Below are positions 46,501-54,404 of a stretch of 64,000 nucleotides of DNA, in pieces; the first letter of the stretch is position 1; every line of letters starts with the position of its first letter. The position numbers were made by a program, and so were the translations under genes. The stretch is from Mycolicibacterium tokaiense (lineage in GTDB: Bacteria; Actinomycetota; Actinomycetes; Mycobacteriales; Mycobacteriaceae): positions 4,774,001-4,838,000 of the forward strand of contig NZ_AP022600.1 in NCBI RefSeq assembly GCF_010725885.1, in the 5' to 3' direction. Under the pieces are notes generated by a model. The model was not told the origin of the DNA. It worked only from the letters and a program-made list of their open reading frames with translations, and made no database searches.

Positions 46501-47665
46501 GCTCCCGGCGCGCGGCGTCGGGCAGGGCATCTTCGGCGCCGAGAAGGTCGTTGACCGGACCCATGATCAACGTCAGCGGGGTGCGGAACTCATGGCTGAT
46601 GTTGGAGAAGAAGGTGGTTTTGGCCCGGTCCAGCTCGGCCAGTTCCTCGGCCCGCTGCTGCTGACTGCGGTAGCTGCGCGCGCTGCCGATCTCGGCGGCC
46701 AGATGGGCGGCCACCAACTCGACGAACCCCCGGTAGCCGTCGTCGAACGGCCGGTAGCGATTCAGGCCGGCGACCAGGAATCCGCTGGGGGCGCCACCCT
46801 GCTGCAAGAGTGGGACCACCACCGCCTGCGCAGGCGGCTGGTCCCAGTCGCCGGTCGGCAGGTCCGCGACACCGTCGAGTTCCACCACCACAGAGTCACC
46901 GCGGGCGGGCACCTCGACCGGCCAGACGGTCGACCCGTTGGCGGGGATGTAGTCGGGGGCGGCCGGATGGGAGGGGTCGATGCCGCTGGTGGCGGCCAGG
47001 CGAGCCCCGTCGGCGTCGAAGAGATAGGTCAGGGTGAACGGCAGATCGCGTCCATTGATCGCCAGCCGGCGCGCCGCGGCCGCCAGCATCAGGTCCTCGG
47101 AGATCACCAGGCTGGGTTCGGCACCCAGGTCACGCAGGGTGGTCATCCGGCGCTCGTTGATGACCCGCTCGGTGTCCTCGCTGACCACGCAGAGCAGGCC
47201 GACGGCCCGGCCCGAATCGTCGTGCAGCGGGCTGTAGGAGAACGTGTGGTACGTCTCCTCCTGGTAGCCGGACCGTTGCAGGAACAGCAGCAGCGCCTCG
47301 TCCCAGGTGGACGAGCCCTCCACCACCACCTCGTGGACCCGCGGACCGATGTCGTCCCAGATCTCCGCCCACACCTCCTGTGACGGCCGACCCAGCGCCC
47401 AGGGGTACTTCTTGCCCAGGGTGTCGTCCCGGTAGGCCGCGTTGCAGAAGAACGTCAGCTCGGGCCCCCAGGCCGCCCACATGGAAAACCGCGACGAGAG
47501 CAGGATCTGGAGCGCGGTCTGCAGACTCTGCGGCCACTGCGCGGGCGGCCCCAGCGGAGTCTGCGCCCAGTCGACCAGCGCCAATTGACTGCCGACGTCC
47601 GGGTCGGCGTCGAAGACGGTCGCGGCTCCGGTGGGCGGAAGAGGGTCGGTCCCCGCTGAACTCAC
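43520..47665 (-). CDS. Giant hybrid histidine kinase / response regulator / PP2C phosphatase / RsbW-like kinase
   Basis: About 1381 residues with a striking chain of modules (numbering from GTG 47665): PAS-like 40-180, GAF-like 185-335, HisKA with phospho-His near 358 (SHEFRTPLTL), HATPase_c about 455-575 (GSGIGLALVKEL), REC about 625-740 with phospho-Asp near 675 (VVSDVMMPRLDG), PAS about 755-870, GAF about 880-1020, PP2C/SpoIIE phosphatase about 1030-1250 (GGDWYDVVDLDDG), and a C-terminal anti-sigma-type HATPase about 1270-1381 (GEAVANAIEHGH). It could sense, phosphorylate and switch the STAS protein. GTG at 47665 has GGAGGA; the reading above it is likely untranslated. Confidence 0.92.
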   Translation of the reverse strand: MSSAGTDPLPPTGAATVFDADPDVGSQLALVDWAQTPLGPPAQWPQSLQTALQILLSSRFSMWAAWGPELTFFCNAAYRDDTLGKKYPWALGRPSQEVWAEIWDDIGPRVHEVVVEGSSTWDEALLLFLQRSGYQEETYHTFSYSPLHDDSGRAVGLLCVVSEDTERVINERRMTTLRDLGAEPSLVISEDLMLAAAARRLAINGRDLPFTLTYLFDADGARLAATSGIDPSHPAAPDYIPANGSTVWPVEVPARGDSVVVELDGVADLPTGDWDQPPAQAVVVPLLQQGGAPSGFLVAGLNRYRPFDDGYRGFVELVAAHLAAEIGSARSYRSQQQRAEELAELDRAKTTFFSNISHEFRTPLTLIMGPVNDLLGAEDALPDAARRELEVVRRNGLRLGKLVNTLLDFSRIEADRMQARFEPVDLAGATAELAGVFRSAIERAGLALVVNCPPLDEPVYIDRDMWEKVMLNLLSNALKFTFDGTITVTVGRAAAGAVVTVADTGVGVPAAEQSRLFERFHRIENVRARSNEGSGIGLALVKELVSLHGGTITAESVEGSGTTFTIRVPFGSAHLPADAVSATATAPDRPAAVSPETYVHEALRWLPGGDELADAAVGVTDSASARVLVADDNADMRDYLGRLLSESGYQVSTARDGQEALEAIRTDQPDLVVSDVMMPRLDGLGLVAALRTDSRTAAVPVLLLSARAGQEASIEGLQAGADDYLVKPFAAAELLARVRANIELSRLRNHHARWRTALIESLQEAFFVCDDSGAVIEINAAFADILGYGPEGLPYPAVHPWWPDPATDQQAHQQVQRAFDGLLGRTHGEYTVPVTHRNGHRVWVTFTFSQAADPDTGRQVTVGTLRDVTAEHYTVQRQTVLAELNRQLAQADTVDEALQAAAAELHGLWQARHVLAVVFATAGEFADADPVVLGAGQTASWAQLPGWVRDRITELRDGELLTTVAAAPGYAGVALHHPRGVVVLWVQLSESRELTAEDQTLLTVLAGRLGQGLQRVHQLDQQRETALALQHALLGPAQLPNGIAVRYQPASRPLQVGGDWYDVVDLDDGRVGLIVGDCVGHGLSAATVMGQLRSACRALLLENASPSAALGGLDRFAARLPGAACTTAFCAVLTPGTGELVYSSAGHPPPIVVRSDRSVTLLEDARTIPLGIRQGWTRPEAVHVLPARSTLLLYTDGLVERRSDPLDHGITRAAGLVQEGRTLGLEDLSTRIMTRLSPDGGYQDDVALLLYRQPGPLQLDFTADVSNLAPTRGELRGWLNRAGVGLEQAQNILIAVGEAVANAIEHGHRDSPGGQVHLRADILVDELHLAVVDTGVWKTPRPGADITRGRGVTLMHALMDDVSIQSSADGTTVALSSRIRA

Positions 47666-47713
47666 TCGCTCGATCCTCCCGCGACAAACCGACACTCAGG
47701 ACGTAAACATACG

Positions 47714-49528
47714 TCAACTACCCAGTCCTGCGAGGTAAGCAGCCCGGCAGGCGCGCCTGGCCAGCTTGCCGCTGGTGGTACGCGGGATGGTGCCCGCGGG
47801 AACCAGCTGCACGTCGGCCACCGGCACCCCGTGCCGGTCCGAGACTGCCGAGCGGACCGCGGCCGTCGCGGCGGCGGCATCGAGGCGAGCGGTGCCCGCC
47901 GCCCGTTCGGCAATCACCACCACCTGCCCATCGTCGACGGTGAACGCGGCGACGTACCCGCGCCGCACCATCGGCGACGCCGCCGCCGCGGTGTCCTCGA
48001 TGTGGTGCGGGTAGAGCTGGCGCCCGTCGACCAGCAGCAGATCGGCGCGGCGGCCGGTGACATAGAGCTGCCCGTCGAGATACAGCCCGAGGTCACCGGT
48101 GCGTAACCAGCGGGCGTCCCCGGGTACGCCCGCCCCGTGTCGCGCGCCGGGTCGGGCCAGCCGGGCGCCGAAGGTGTCTGCGGTGTCGGCGGGACGGTTC
48201 CAGTAGCCGCGCCCGATGTTGGCGCCGTGCAGCCAGATCTCGCCGACTCCCCCGTCGGGAACTTCCTCGCCGGTGTCGGGGTCGACGATCACCGCCGCCA
48301 GGCTCCGAGCCACCTGCCCGCAGGCCACATGGGCCTGCGCCTGCGGATCGGTGTCCGAAACCACCACGGCCTGGCCTGTTTCCAGATGACGGCGGCTCAA
48401 GTGCGTCACGGTCGGTTCGTCCCGCGGCCCGATCGTCGATACGAACAGGGTGGCTTCGGCGATGCCGTACGAAGGTTTGAAGGCCGTGCGGGGCAATCCG
48501 TACGGACCGAACGCGTCCTCGAACGCGCGGATGGCGACCGGGCTGACCGGCTCGGAGCCGATGATCAGGACCACGTTGGCGAGATCGATCCCGGTGGTGC
48601 CGGCGTCGGGACGTCCGCGCAGGGCTGCCCACTCGTAGGCGAAGTTGGGTGCCGCGGTGATCACCCGCGCATCTCGTGCCTCGTCGGACAGGGCGGTGAT
48701 CCAGCGCAGCGGACGGCGCACGAACGCCGTCGGTGACATCAATGTCGAGTGGCCGCCGTAGACGGCGGGGAAGCCGATCATCGACAGCCCCATGTCGTGG
48801 TAGAGCGGCAGCCAGCTGACGCCGTGGATGTCGCGGTCCAGCAGGTCGATGGACAGGATCATCTGGATCAGGTTGGTGCCCACCGCCCGGTGGGTGATCT
48901 CCACCCCCACCGGCGCACGGGTGGAGCCGGAGGTGTACTGCAGGTGCGAGACATCGTCGACGTGGATCTCGATGTCCGCGAAGTGTTCTCCCTCTGCGTC
49001 GTCGATGGTGTCGACACTCACCACATGCGGCTGATCAGGTCTGCCGGCGAGGAACGCCTGCACCGCGGCCGCGACGGCGGTGGTGGTGAGCACCACGGTG
49101 GGGGTGGCGTCGCGCAGCGCGGTGTCCAGGCGTTCGGCATGGCCGGGCAACTCGGGAGCGAACAGCGGAACGGCGATGTTGCCGGCCTTCACGGTGGCGA
49201 AGAACGCGGCCACGTAATCGAGGCCCTGGGGTGCCAGGATGGCCACCCGTTCGCCGCGGCTGGTGAGCCGCTGCAGCCGCGCGGCGATGGCGGCCAGTCG
49301 GCGCCCGAGCTGCGCCCAGGTGTATTCGACGGCGCTTCCGCGTTCCGAGGTCGTGAAGTCCAGGTACCGGTAGGCGACGGCGTCACCGACGTGGGTGATG
49401 TTGCGGTCGATCAGTGACAGCAGCGTCACACCGGGCGGCAGGACGATGTTGCCTCCCGGGTCCAGGCACTCTTCGATGCGCAGCAGTCCCGGCGGCGGTT
49501 CGTAGGTGGTCGGGATGTCGGGGGTCAC
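47714..49528 (-). CDS. Fatty-acyl-AMP ligase (FAAL, FadD-type)
   Basis: A 604-residue adenylate-forming enzyme. LQYTSGSTRAPVGVEITHRA is the FAAL form of the phosphate loop; VSWLPLYHDMGLSMIGFP is the A4/A5-like segment; PSYGIAEATLFVSTIG and RRADLLLVDGRQLYPHHIED follow; the C-terminal Lys is in PRTTSGKLARRACR. The family-specific insertion typical of FAALs (CoA-independent, loading fatty acids on acyl carrier proteins) appears retained. No polyketide synthase is adjacent. GTG at 49528; it overlaps the DUF1707 gene by 4 bp and is followed 48 bp later by the hybrid kinase. Confidence 0.88.
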   Translation of the reverse strand: MTPDIPTTYEPPPGLLRIEECLDPGGNIVLPPGVTLLSLIDRNITHVGDAVAYRYLDFTTSERGSAVEYTWAQLGRRLAAIAARLQRLTSRGERVAILAPQGLDYVAAFFATVKAGNIAVPLFAPELPGHAERLDTALRDATPTVVLTTTAVAAAVQAFLAGRPDQPHVVSVDTIDDAEGEHFADIEIHVDDVSHLQYTSGSTRAPVGVEITHRAVGTNLIQMILSIDLLDRDIHGVSWLPLYHDMGLSMIGFPAVYGGHSTLMSPTAFVRRPLRWITALSDEARDARVITAAPNFAYEWAALRGRPDAGTTGIDLANVVLIIGSEPVSPVAIRAFEDAFGPYGLPRTAFKPSYGIAEATLFVSTIGPRDEPTVTHLSRRHLETGQAVVVSDTDPQAQAHVACGQVARSLAAVIVDPDTGEEVPDGGVGEIWLHGANIGRGYWNRPADTADTFGARLARPGARHGAGVPGDARWLRTGDLGLYLDGQLYVTGRRADLLLVDGRQLYPHHIEDTAAAASPMVRRGYVAAFTVDDGQVVVIAERAAGTARLDAAAATAAVRSAVSDRHGVPVADVQLVPAGTIPRTTSGKLARRACRAAYLAGLGS

Positions 49529-50100
49529 CGCAGGTTCTTACGGATCCAGGCGCCGAACGGGTGCTTGACCGTCAGTGCGCCGAAGCGGACGTTGCCGCGC
49601 ACGATCAGATGCACGCGCCCGACCGGGGGGCCGGCGTTCACCCGGGAGTTCGCGCTGGCGCCCAGGCACCGCAGGTGATCGAGGTCGGCGGTGAAGTCGT
49701 CCGGCACGATGATGTCGGTGCTGCCGCAGATGTCGTCGAGGTCGAACGTCACCACCGGCGTGCGGATGTCCGCCTGCGTGAGGTCCAGGACGACGCTGGA
49801 GAAGCGGCTCTTGATCGCCACCCGACCCGGCACGAGCCAGCGACCGCTGCGGCGGATCGAGGACATGGTGACGTTCAGCGGCAACACCTCGACCTGGGCC
49901 GGCGCCGAGTGCACGGGCAGATCGGCCACCACCTCCCCGAGTTCGCCGCGGGTGCGCGCGGCCAGCGCGGCATCCATCCGGTCGGTGAATTCGTCGAGGG
50001 TCAGCATGCCCTGGCCGACGGCCTGCTGCAGCAGCCCGACCACCTGTTCGCGCTCGGCATCTCCCACCCGGTAGTCGCGTGCGTCCACCCGTACCAGCAT
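49525..50100 (-). CDS. DUF1707 (SHOCT-like) domain protein
   Basis: About 191 residues. The DUF1707 domain is at the start: VRVDARDYRVGDAEREQVVG, MLTLDEFTDRMDAALAARTR, GELGEVVADLP. The rest is beta-rich (VTFDLDDICGSTDIIVPDDF, GRVHLIVRGNVRFGALTV), resembling a LiaF-like C-terminal domain. ATG at 50100. First gene of a likely operon with FAAL, hybrid kinase and STAS; overlaps FAAL by 4 bp. Function in the envelope or in signalling is only suspected. Confidence 0.8.
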   Translation of the reverse strand: MLVRVDARDYRVGDAEREQVVGLLQQAVGQGMLTLDEFTDRMDAALAARTRGELGEVVADLPVHSAPAQVEVLPLNVTMSSIRRSGRWLVPGRVAIKSRFSSVVLDLTQADIRTPVVTFDLDDICGSTDIIVPDDFTADLDHLRCLGASANSRVNAGPPVGRVHLIVRGNVRFGALTVKHPFGAWIRKNLR

Positions 50101-50101
50101 A

Positions 50102-50168
50102 GGGACGAGACCGATCCGTAACACTCGTCCCATCCGTCACGACTCTTTACGGAGACGACAGTTACGGA
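50102..50168. promoter_or_regulatory. Repeat-rich divergent regulatory region
   Basis: Four copies of a TCCGT(A/C)A half-site: two forward (50115-50121, 50133-50139) and two inverted TTACGGA (50147-50153, 50162-50168). GGGACGAG (50102-50109) and CTCGTCCC (50124-50131) also form 8-bp inverted arms. It lies between the DUF1707 operon and the YdcF-like gene; the last copy contributes to that gene's ribosome site. Confidence 0.45.
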
Positions 50169-50175
50169 GGATGAC

Positions 50176-50745
50176 GTGCGGACAGTACTCGCGACCCTGG
50201 TCCTGGTGTTCGCCGTCGCGTTCGGCGGCCACGTCGCCGCGCCCGCCCAGGCGCAGCCGCTGGCCACCGCGGGAAAGGACTTCTCCCGACCCGCGATCGT
50301 GATCCTCGGTTACGGCCTCAACGACGACGGCAGCATGCGCACCATCCTGCGGCGCCGGGTGCTCACCGGCATGGCGGTGGCGGCGATGTTCCCGCAGTCG
50401 CCCATCATCGTCACCGGCGGTAATCCGCGCAACGGCAGGACCGAGGCCGGGCAGATGCGAAACATGCTCATGCTCTTCGGATTTCCGGCCAGCCGGATCA
50501 TCGTCGAAGACCGCGCCACCAGCACCGTGCAGAACGCCCGGTTCTCCGTGCCGTTGGCGCGTGACGCCGGCACATCCGGGATCATCCTGGTGACCTCCTC
50601 GACGCACCAGGACCGCGCAGACGGGAACTTCGCCGACGCGGGTGCGAACGTGCTGGCCACTGTCAGCTACCCCGACGGCAATCCGTCGGTGAACACCGCC
50701 CAGTTCGCCCGCGACATGCTCAGCCCGTTCCTGGCGATCAATTAG
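50176..50745 (+). CDS. YdcF/DUF218-family exported protein
   Basis: A 189-residue protein with a signal peptide (MRTVLATLVLVFAVAFGGHV, cleavage near PAQAQP). The DUF218 core: PAIVILGYGLNDDGSM, SPIIVTGGNPRNGRTEAGQM, IIVEDRATSTVQNARFSVPL, ILVTSSTHQDRA. Related E. coli proteins YdcF/ElyC act in envelope lipid-carrier metabolism or bind SAM, but a role here is unproven. GTG at 50176 after GGAGG. Its stop overlaps the next start by one base. Confidence 0.82.
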   Translation: MRTVLATLVLVFAVAFGGHVAAPAQAQPLATAGKDFSRPAIVILGYGLNDDGSMRTILRRRVLTGMAVAAMFPQSPIIVTGGNPRNGRTEAGQMRNMLMLFGFPASRIIVEDRATSTVQNARFSVPLARDAGTSGIILVTSSTHQDRADGNFADAGANVLATVSYPDGNPSVNTAQFARDMLSPFLAIN

Positions 50746-51281
50746 TGGGCGAGGCCGACCGGGCCCACTGGGATGCCCGCTACGCGCAGCCCGGATCCAC
50801 GGAACCGGGGCTGTCGGAGGTGTTCGCGCCGTACCTCGACCTGTTCCCCACCACGGGCATTGCGCTGGACATCGCGTGCGGGCGCGGAGCGGCCGCGGTG
50901 TTCCTGGCCCGGCGCGGGATGTCGGTCACCGGGGTGGATGTCTCCCCGGTGGCCGTCGAGCAGGCGCGTGAGCTGGCCGACCGCTACGGCGTGCGCTGCC
51001 GCTTCGAGGTGGTCGACCTCGACGACGGTCTGCCCCCGGGACCGCCCGTGGATGTGGTGGTGTGCCAACGCTTCCGCGATGCCCGGCTGGATGCAGCCAT
51101 CGTCGACCGGCTGACGCCCGGTGGGCTCCTGGCGATCAGCGCGCTCAGCGAGGTGGGTGCCGGCCCGGGCCGGTTCCGGACGCCTGCCGGCGAGTTGGCG
51201 CGGGCGTTCGCCGGCCTCGCCGTCGCAGCCACCGGCGAAGCCGACGGCGTCGCGTGGTTGTTGGGTCGCCGTCCGGTTTGA
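50745..51281 (+). CDS. Class I SAM-dependent methyltransferase
   Basis: A 178-residue methyltransferase. ALDIACGRGAAAVFLARRGM is the SAM-binding motif I, TGVDVSPVAVEQARELAD the acidic post-I segment, and VDVVVCQRFRDA motif II/IV. Substrate unknown. GTG at 50745 overlaps the YdcF stop by one base, so the two are translationally coupled. Confidence 0.84.
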   Translation: MGEADRAHWDARYAQPGSTEPGLSEVFAPYLDLFPTTGIALDIACGRGAAAVFLARRGMSVTGVDVSPVAVEQARELADRYGVRCRFEVVDLDDGLPPGPPVDVVVCQRFRDARLDAAIVDRLTPGGLLAISALSEVGAGPGRFRTPAGELARAFAGLAVAATGEADGVAWLLGRRPV

Positions 51282-51301
51282 CACGACCCCAGGTTGGTCA
51301 C

Positions 51302-51320
51302 TCTGCGTAGGCTTACCTAA
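51302..51320. promoter_or_regulatory. IdeR/DtxR-type iron box
   Basis: TAGGCTTACCTAA (51308-51320) fits the right-hand 13 bases of the 19-bp IdeR consensus with one change; the whole site matches about 15 of 19 positions in the reverse orientation. It precedes the importer operon by about 45 bp, so iron-replete IdeR should repress it. Confidence 0.6.
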
Positions 51321-51364
51321 CCTGAATGAGGGTTGGTAGTCGGGCGCACAGCGAGGAGGACCAG

Positions 51365-52357
51365 GTGTTCGGGAAGATCCGCGGGCTCGCAGCAGCCCTG
51401 ACGGCGACAGCCCTGGTGGTGGCCGCATGCGGCACCGCCGAGAACACCGCCGCCGGCGGCGACGGGTGGTCCTACACCTCCGGTAACGGCGAGACCGTCA
51501 CGGCCGACGCGGTACCCAGCCGGATCATCGCCCAGGGCGAGGCGGCTGCCGCGCTGCTGAGCTTCGGGATCCGGCCGGTGGGCATCTATCTCAACCAGGC
51601 GCTGTCGGAGACCCGTGCCCTCGACGGCTTCGACCTCGACGGCATCGAGATCCTGGGTGAGACCTGGGGGCAGATCGACGTCGAGAAGGCCGCCGGGCTG
51701 CGCCCGGATCTCATCGTGAGTGGTTACTGGCCCGTCGAGCAGGCCTACGGCGGGTTCGAGGAGGGCGTCGAAGCCACCTCGAAGAAAGCTGCCGAGCTGG
51801 CGCCCGTGGTCGGACCGGTCGCCACCGAGTCGGTCCAGTCGATGTTGGCCGGTTTCGAGGAGCTGGCCGTGACGTTGGGCGCCGACGTCGACAACGCCGA
51901 GATCAACGCACAGAAAACCGATTTCGAGCAGGCCAAGCAGCGCTTCACCGACGCCGTGGCCGCCAAACCCGGCCTGACGGCCATGGGTATGTCCCCCGGC
52001 GACGAACTGCTCTACATCGCGGTGCCGGAGCACTCCGCAGAGCTGGCGGACTTCAGCTCGTTCGGGCTCGACATCCTGGTGCCGGACAGCCCGGATCCCG
52101 CATTCCCGTACTGGGAGAATCTGAGCTGGGAGAACGCGGACAAGTATCAGCCCGACCTGATCCTGCTCGATGACCGGACCTACGACGCCAGCCTGGACAA
52201 GGCGCAGCGCCAACCCACCTGGGGCCAGCTCAAAGCCGTGCAGGCCGGTGCTGTCACGCCGTGGCCGGCCTTCTGGATCAGCACTTGGGCGGCCTACGCC
52301 GAGCAGCTCGACCAACTGACCGCCGCCGTGGAGAAGTCGAACCCCAGCCTGTCGTGA
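51365..52357 (+). CDS. Iron-siderophore ABC transporter substrate-binding lipoprotein
   Basis: About 330 residues. The signal peptide ends in a lipobox (LVVAAC), so the mature protein is likely anchored by a lipidated Cys. The TroA/FecB-type fold is seen in [40 protein letters not shown] and the C-terminal YQPDLILLDDRTYDAS. GTG at 51365 is backed by AGGAGG at 51354-51359; a longer ATG reading at 51326 is unlikely. It overlaps the permease gene by 4 bp. Confidence 0.87.
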   Translation: MFGKIRGLAAALTATALVVAACGTAENTAAGGDGWSYTSGNGETVTADAVPSRIIAQGEAAAALLSFGIRPVGIYLNQALSETRALDGFDLDGIEILGETWGQIDVEKAAGLRPDLIVSGYWPVEQAYGGFEEGVEATSKKAAELAPVVGPVATESVQSMLAGFEELAVTLGADVDNAEINAQKTDFEQAKQRFTDAVAAKPGLTAMGMSPGDELLYIAVPEHSAELADFSSFGLDILVPDSPDPAFPYWENLSWENADKYQPDLILLDDRTYDASLDKAQRQPTWGQLKAVQAGAVTPWPAFWISTWAAYAEQLDQLTAAVEKSNPSLS

Positions 52358-53367
52358 CCATCCACACCCGCCCCGGCCGTCTGGGCGCCGTCTATGCGGT
52401 GCTGCTCGTGGTCCTCGCCGCGGTGATCTGCGCCGGCATCGGGTGGGGGTCCCGTGATGTCGACGTCTCCACCGTCTGGTCCGCGTTGACCGATTTTGAT
52501 CCGGACGCCCCCGCACAGACCGTGATCAGAGAGATGCGCCTGCCCCGCACCCTGATCGGCCTGCTGGCCGGTGCCGCGTTGGGTCTCGGCGGAGCGATTC
52601 TGCAGGGATCCACCCGCAACCCGCTGGCCGATCCGGGGATCATGGGCATCAACGCCGGTGCCGGCGCCTTCATCGTGATCGCCATTCTCCTGGTCGGCGC
52701 CATGCCGTTGAGTGTGTATGTGGTGCTTGCCTTTCTCGGGGCGGCCCTGACCACTGCCCTGGTGTACGTGGTCGCGGCGTTCGGCCGCGAAGGCGCCACG
52801 CCGGTGAAGCTGGCTCTCGCCGGTGCCGCCGTCAGCGCCGGGTTGTACTCGGTGACCTCCGGGGTGGTGCTGCTCGATGTCGACGCGCTCAACGAGCTGC
52901 GGTTCTGGCAGGTGGGTGCGTTGGCGGGCAGGTACTGGCCGGTGCTGACACAGGCGGCGCCGTTCCTGATCATCGGCATCGTCGCCGCGCTGGCCTGCGG
53001 CCGGTTGCTCAATGGGCTGGCATTGGGCGACGACCTCGCGGTGGCCCTGGGTCAGCGGGTGCAGCGCACCCGCATCGGGCTGTTCCTGGTGGTGGCGGTG
53101 CTCTGCGGTGCCGCGACGGCGGCCTGCGGCCCAATTGTGTTCGTCGGGCTGGTGATTCCGCACGTGGCGCGCGCACTGTGCGGCCCGGATTACCGCTGGG
53201 TGCTCGCCTACAGCGCCGTCCTGGGTCCCATCGTGCTGCTGATCGCCGACATCATCGGCCGCGTCATCGCACCACCGGGTGAGGTGCAGGTGGGCGTGGT
53301 GCTCGGGGTGCTCGGCGCACCCGCGTTCATCGCCCTGGTCCGCCGCCGCGACCTCGCGGAGTTGTGA
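52354..53367 (+). CDS. FecCD-type iron-siderophore ABC permease
   Basis: A 337-residue permease with about nine hydrophobic helices. RLPRTLIGLLAGAALGLGGA, ILQGSTRNPLADPGIMGINA and GLVIPHVARALCGPDYRWVL are FecCD family signatures. GTG at 52354 overlaps the lipoprotein stop. It forms the channel with the permease that follows. Confidence 0.9.
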   Translation: MTIHTRPGRLGAVYAVLLVVLAAVICAGIGWGSRDVDVSTVWSALTDFDPDAPAQTVIREMRLPRTLIGLLAGAALGLGGAILQGSTRNPLADPGIMGINAGAGAFIVIAILLVGAMPLSVYVVLAFLGAALTTALVYVVAAFGREGATPVKLALAGAAVSAGLYSVTSGVVLLDVDALNELRFWQVGALAGRYWPVLTQAAPFLIIGIVAALACGRLLNGLALGDDLAVALGQRVQRTRIGLFLVVAVLCGAATAACGPIVFVGLVIPHVARALCGPDYRWVLAYSAVLGPIVLLIADIIGRVIAPPGEVQVGVVLGVLGAPAFIALVRRRDLAEL

Positions 53368-54404
53368 TGGTGGGCACCGGAGCAGACACCTTCCGCCACA
53401 CCAGGGCTCGGCTGCGCCGCCGGTCGGTGGTGGTGACCACGCTGCTCGGCATGGCGGCCGCGGCGCTGGCCGTCGTCACCATGATGGTGGGCGACACTGC
53501 GCTGAGCGCCGGGGAGGTGCTCGGATCGGTACTCGGTTTCGCCGAAGACGCGGCCGTCGACTTCGTGGTCTGGGAGTTGCGGCTGCCGGGCGCGGCCACG
53601 GCGCTGTTCGTCGGGTTGGCCCTGGGTGCGGCGGGCCTGATCGTCCAGACGCTGCTGGCGAACCCGCTGGCGTCACCGGATCTGATCGGGATCTCCTCTG
53701 GCGCAGGTCTTTTTGCGGTGACAGCGATTGTGCTGCTCCAGGTCGGCGCGCTGGCGGTGGCCGGTGCCGCGGTGGCGGGAGCGGTAGTGGCGGCGGTGCT
53801 GATCTACGTGCTGGCCTGGCGCGGCGGCCTGACGGGTTACCGGTTCATCCTCGTCGGCATCGGCATCACGCAGCTGATGACGGCGCTGATCGGGTGGGTG
53901 CTGGCCAAGGCCGAGATCGGCGACGCGCGGCAGGCGATGACCTGGCTGGTGGGGTCGGTGGGGCAAGCGGGCAGTGTGCAGCTGCGACTGCTGGCCGGGG
54001 CGGTGGCGGTGCTGTTGCCGGTCGCGCTGCTGTCGGCGCGGGCCCTGCGGGTGCTTCAGTTGGGTGACGACGGCGCCCGGGGGCTCGGCATCCGGGTCGA
54101 GACGGCGCGATCGGCGATGATCGGGGTGTCGGTGCTGCTGGTGGCGTTCTCCGTCGCCGCGGCCGGACCACTGGCGTTCGTGGCCCTGACGGCGGGGCCC
54201 ATCGCGGTGCGCCTGCTGCGCGGCTCGGGTACCGGGGTATTAGCCGCCGCATTCGTGGGCGCCATCATCGTGCTGGCCGCCGATCTGGTTGCCGCACATG
54301 GTCTTCCGGTGTCACTGCCAACGGGTGTGGTGACCGGCGCGGTGGGTGCGCCCTATCTGATCTGGTTGTTGACGACGGTGAACCGGGAAGGACGTGGCGG
54401 ATGA
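53364..54404 (+). CDS. FecCD-type iron-siderophore ABC permease (second subunit)
   Basis: A 346-residue permease. ELRLPGAATALFVGLALGAA, IVQTLLANPLASPDLIGISS and AGPLAFVALTAGPIAVRLLR are the paired family signatures, so it is the partner of the preceding permease. Starts GTG at 53364 overlapping the upstream stop (GTGA); it ends overlapping the ATPase start (ATGA). Confidence 0.9.
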   Translation: MMVGTGADTFRHTRARLRRRSVVVTTLLGMAAAALAVVTMMVGDTALSAGEVLGSVLGFAEDAAVDFVVWELRLPGAATALFVGLALGAAGLIVQTLLANPLASPDLIGISSGAGLFAVTAIVLLQVGALAVAGAAVAGAVVAAVLIYVLAWRGGLTGYRFILVGIGITQLMTALIGWVLAKAEIGDARQAMTWLVGSVGQAGSVQLRLLAGAVAVLLPVALLSARALRVLQLGDDGARGLGIRVETARSAMIGVSVLLVAFSVAAAGPLAFVALTAGPIAVRLLRGSGTGVLAAAFVGAIIVLAADLVAAHGLPVSLPTGVVTGAVGAPYLIWLLTTVNREGRGG

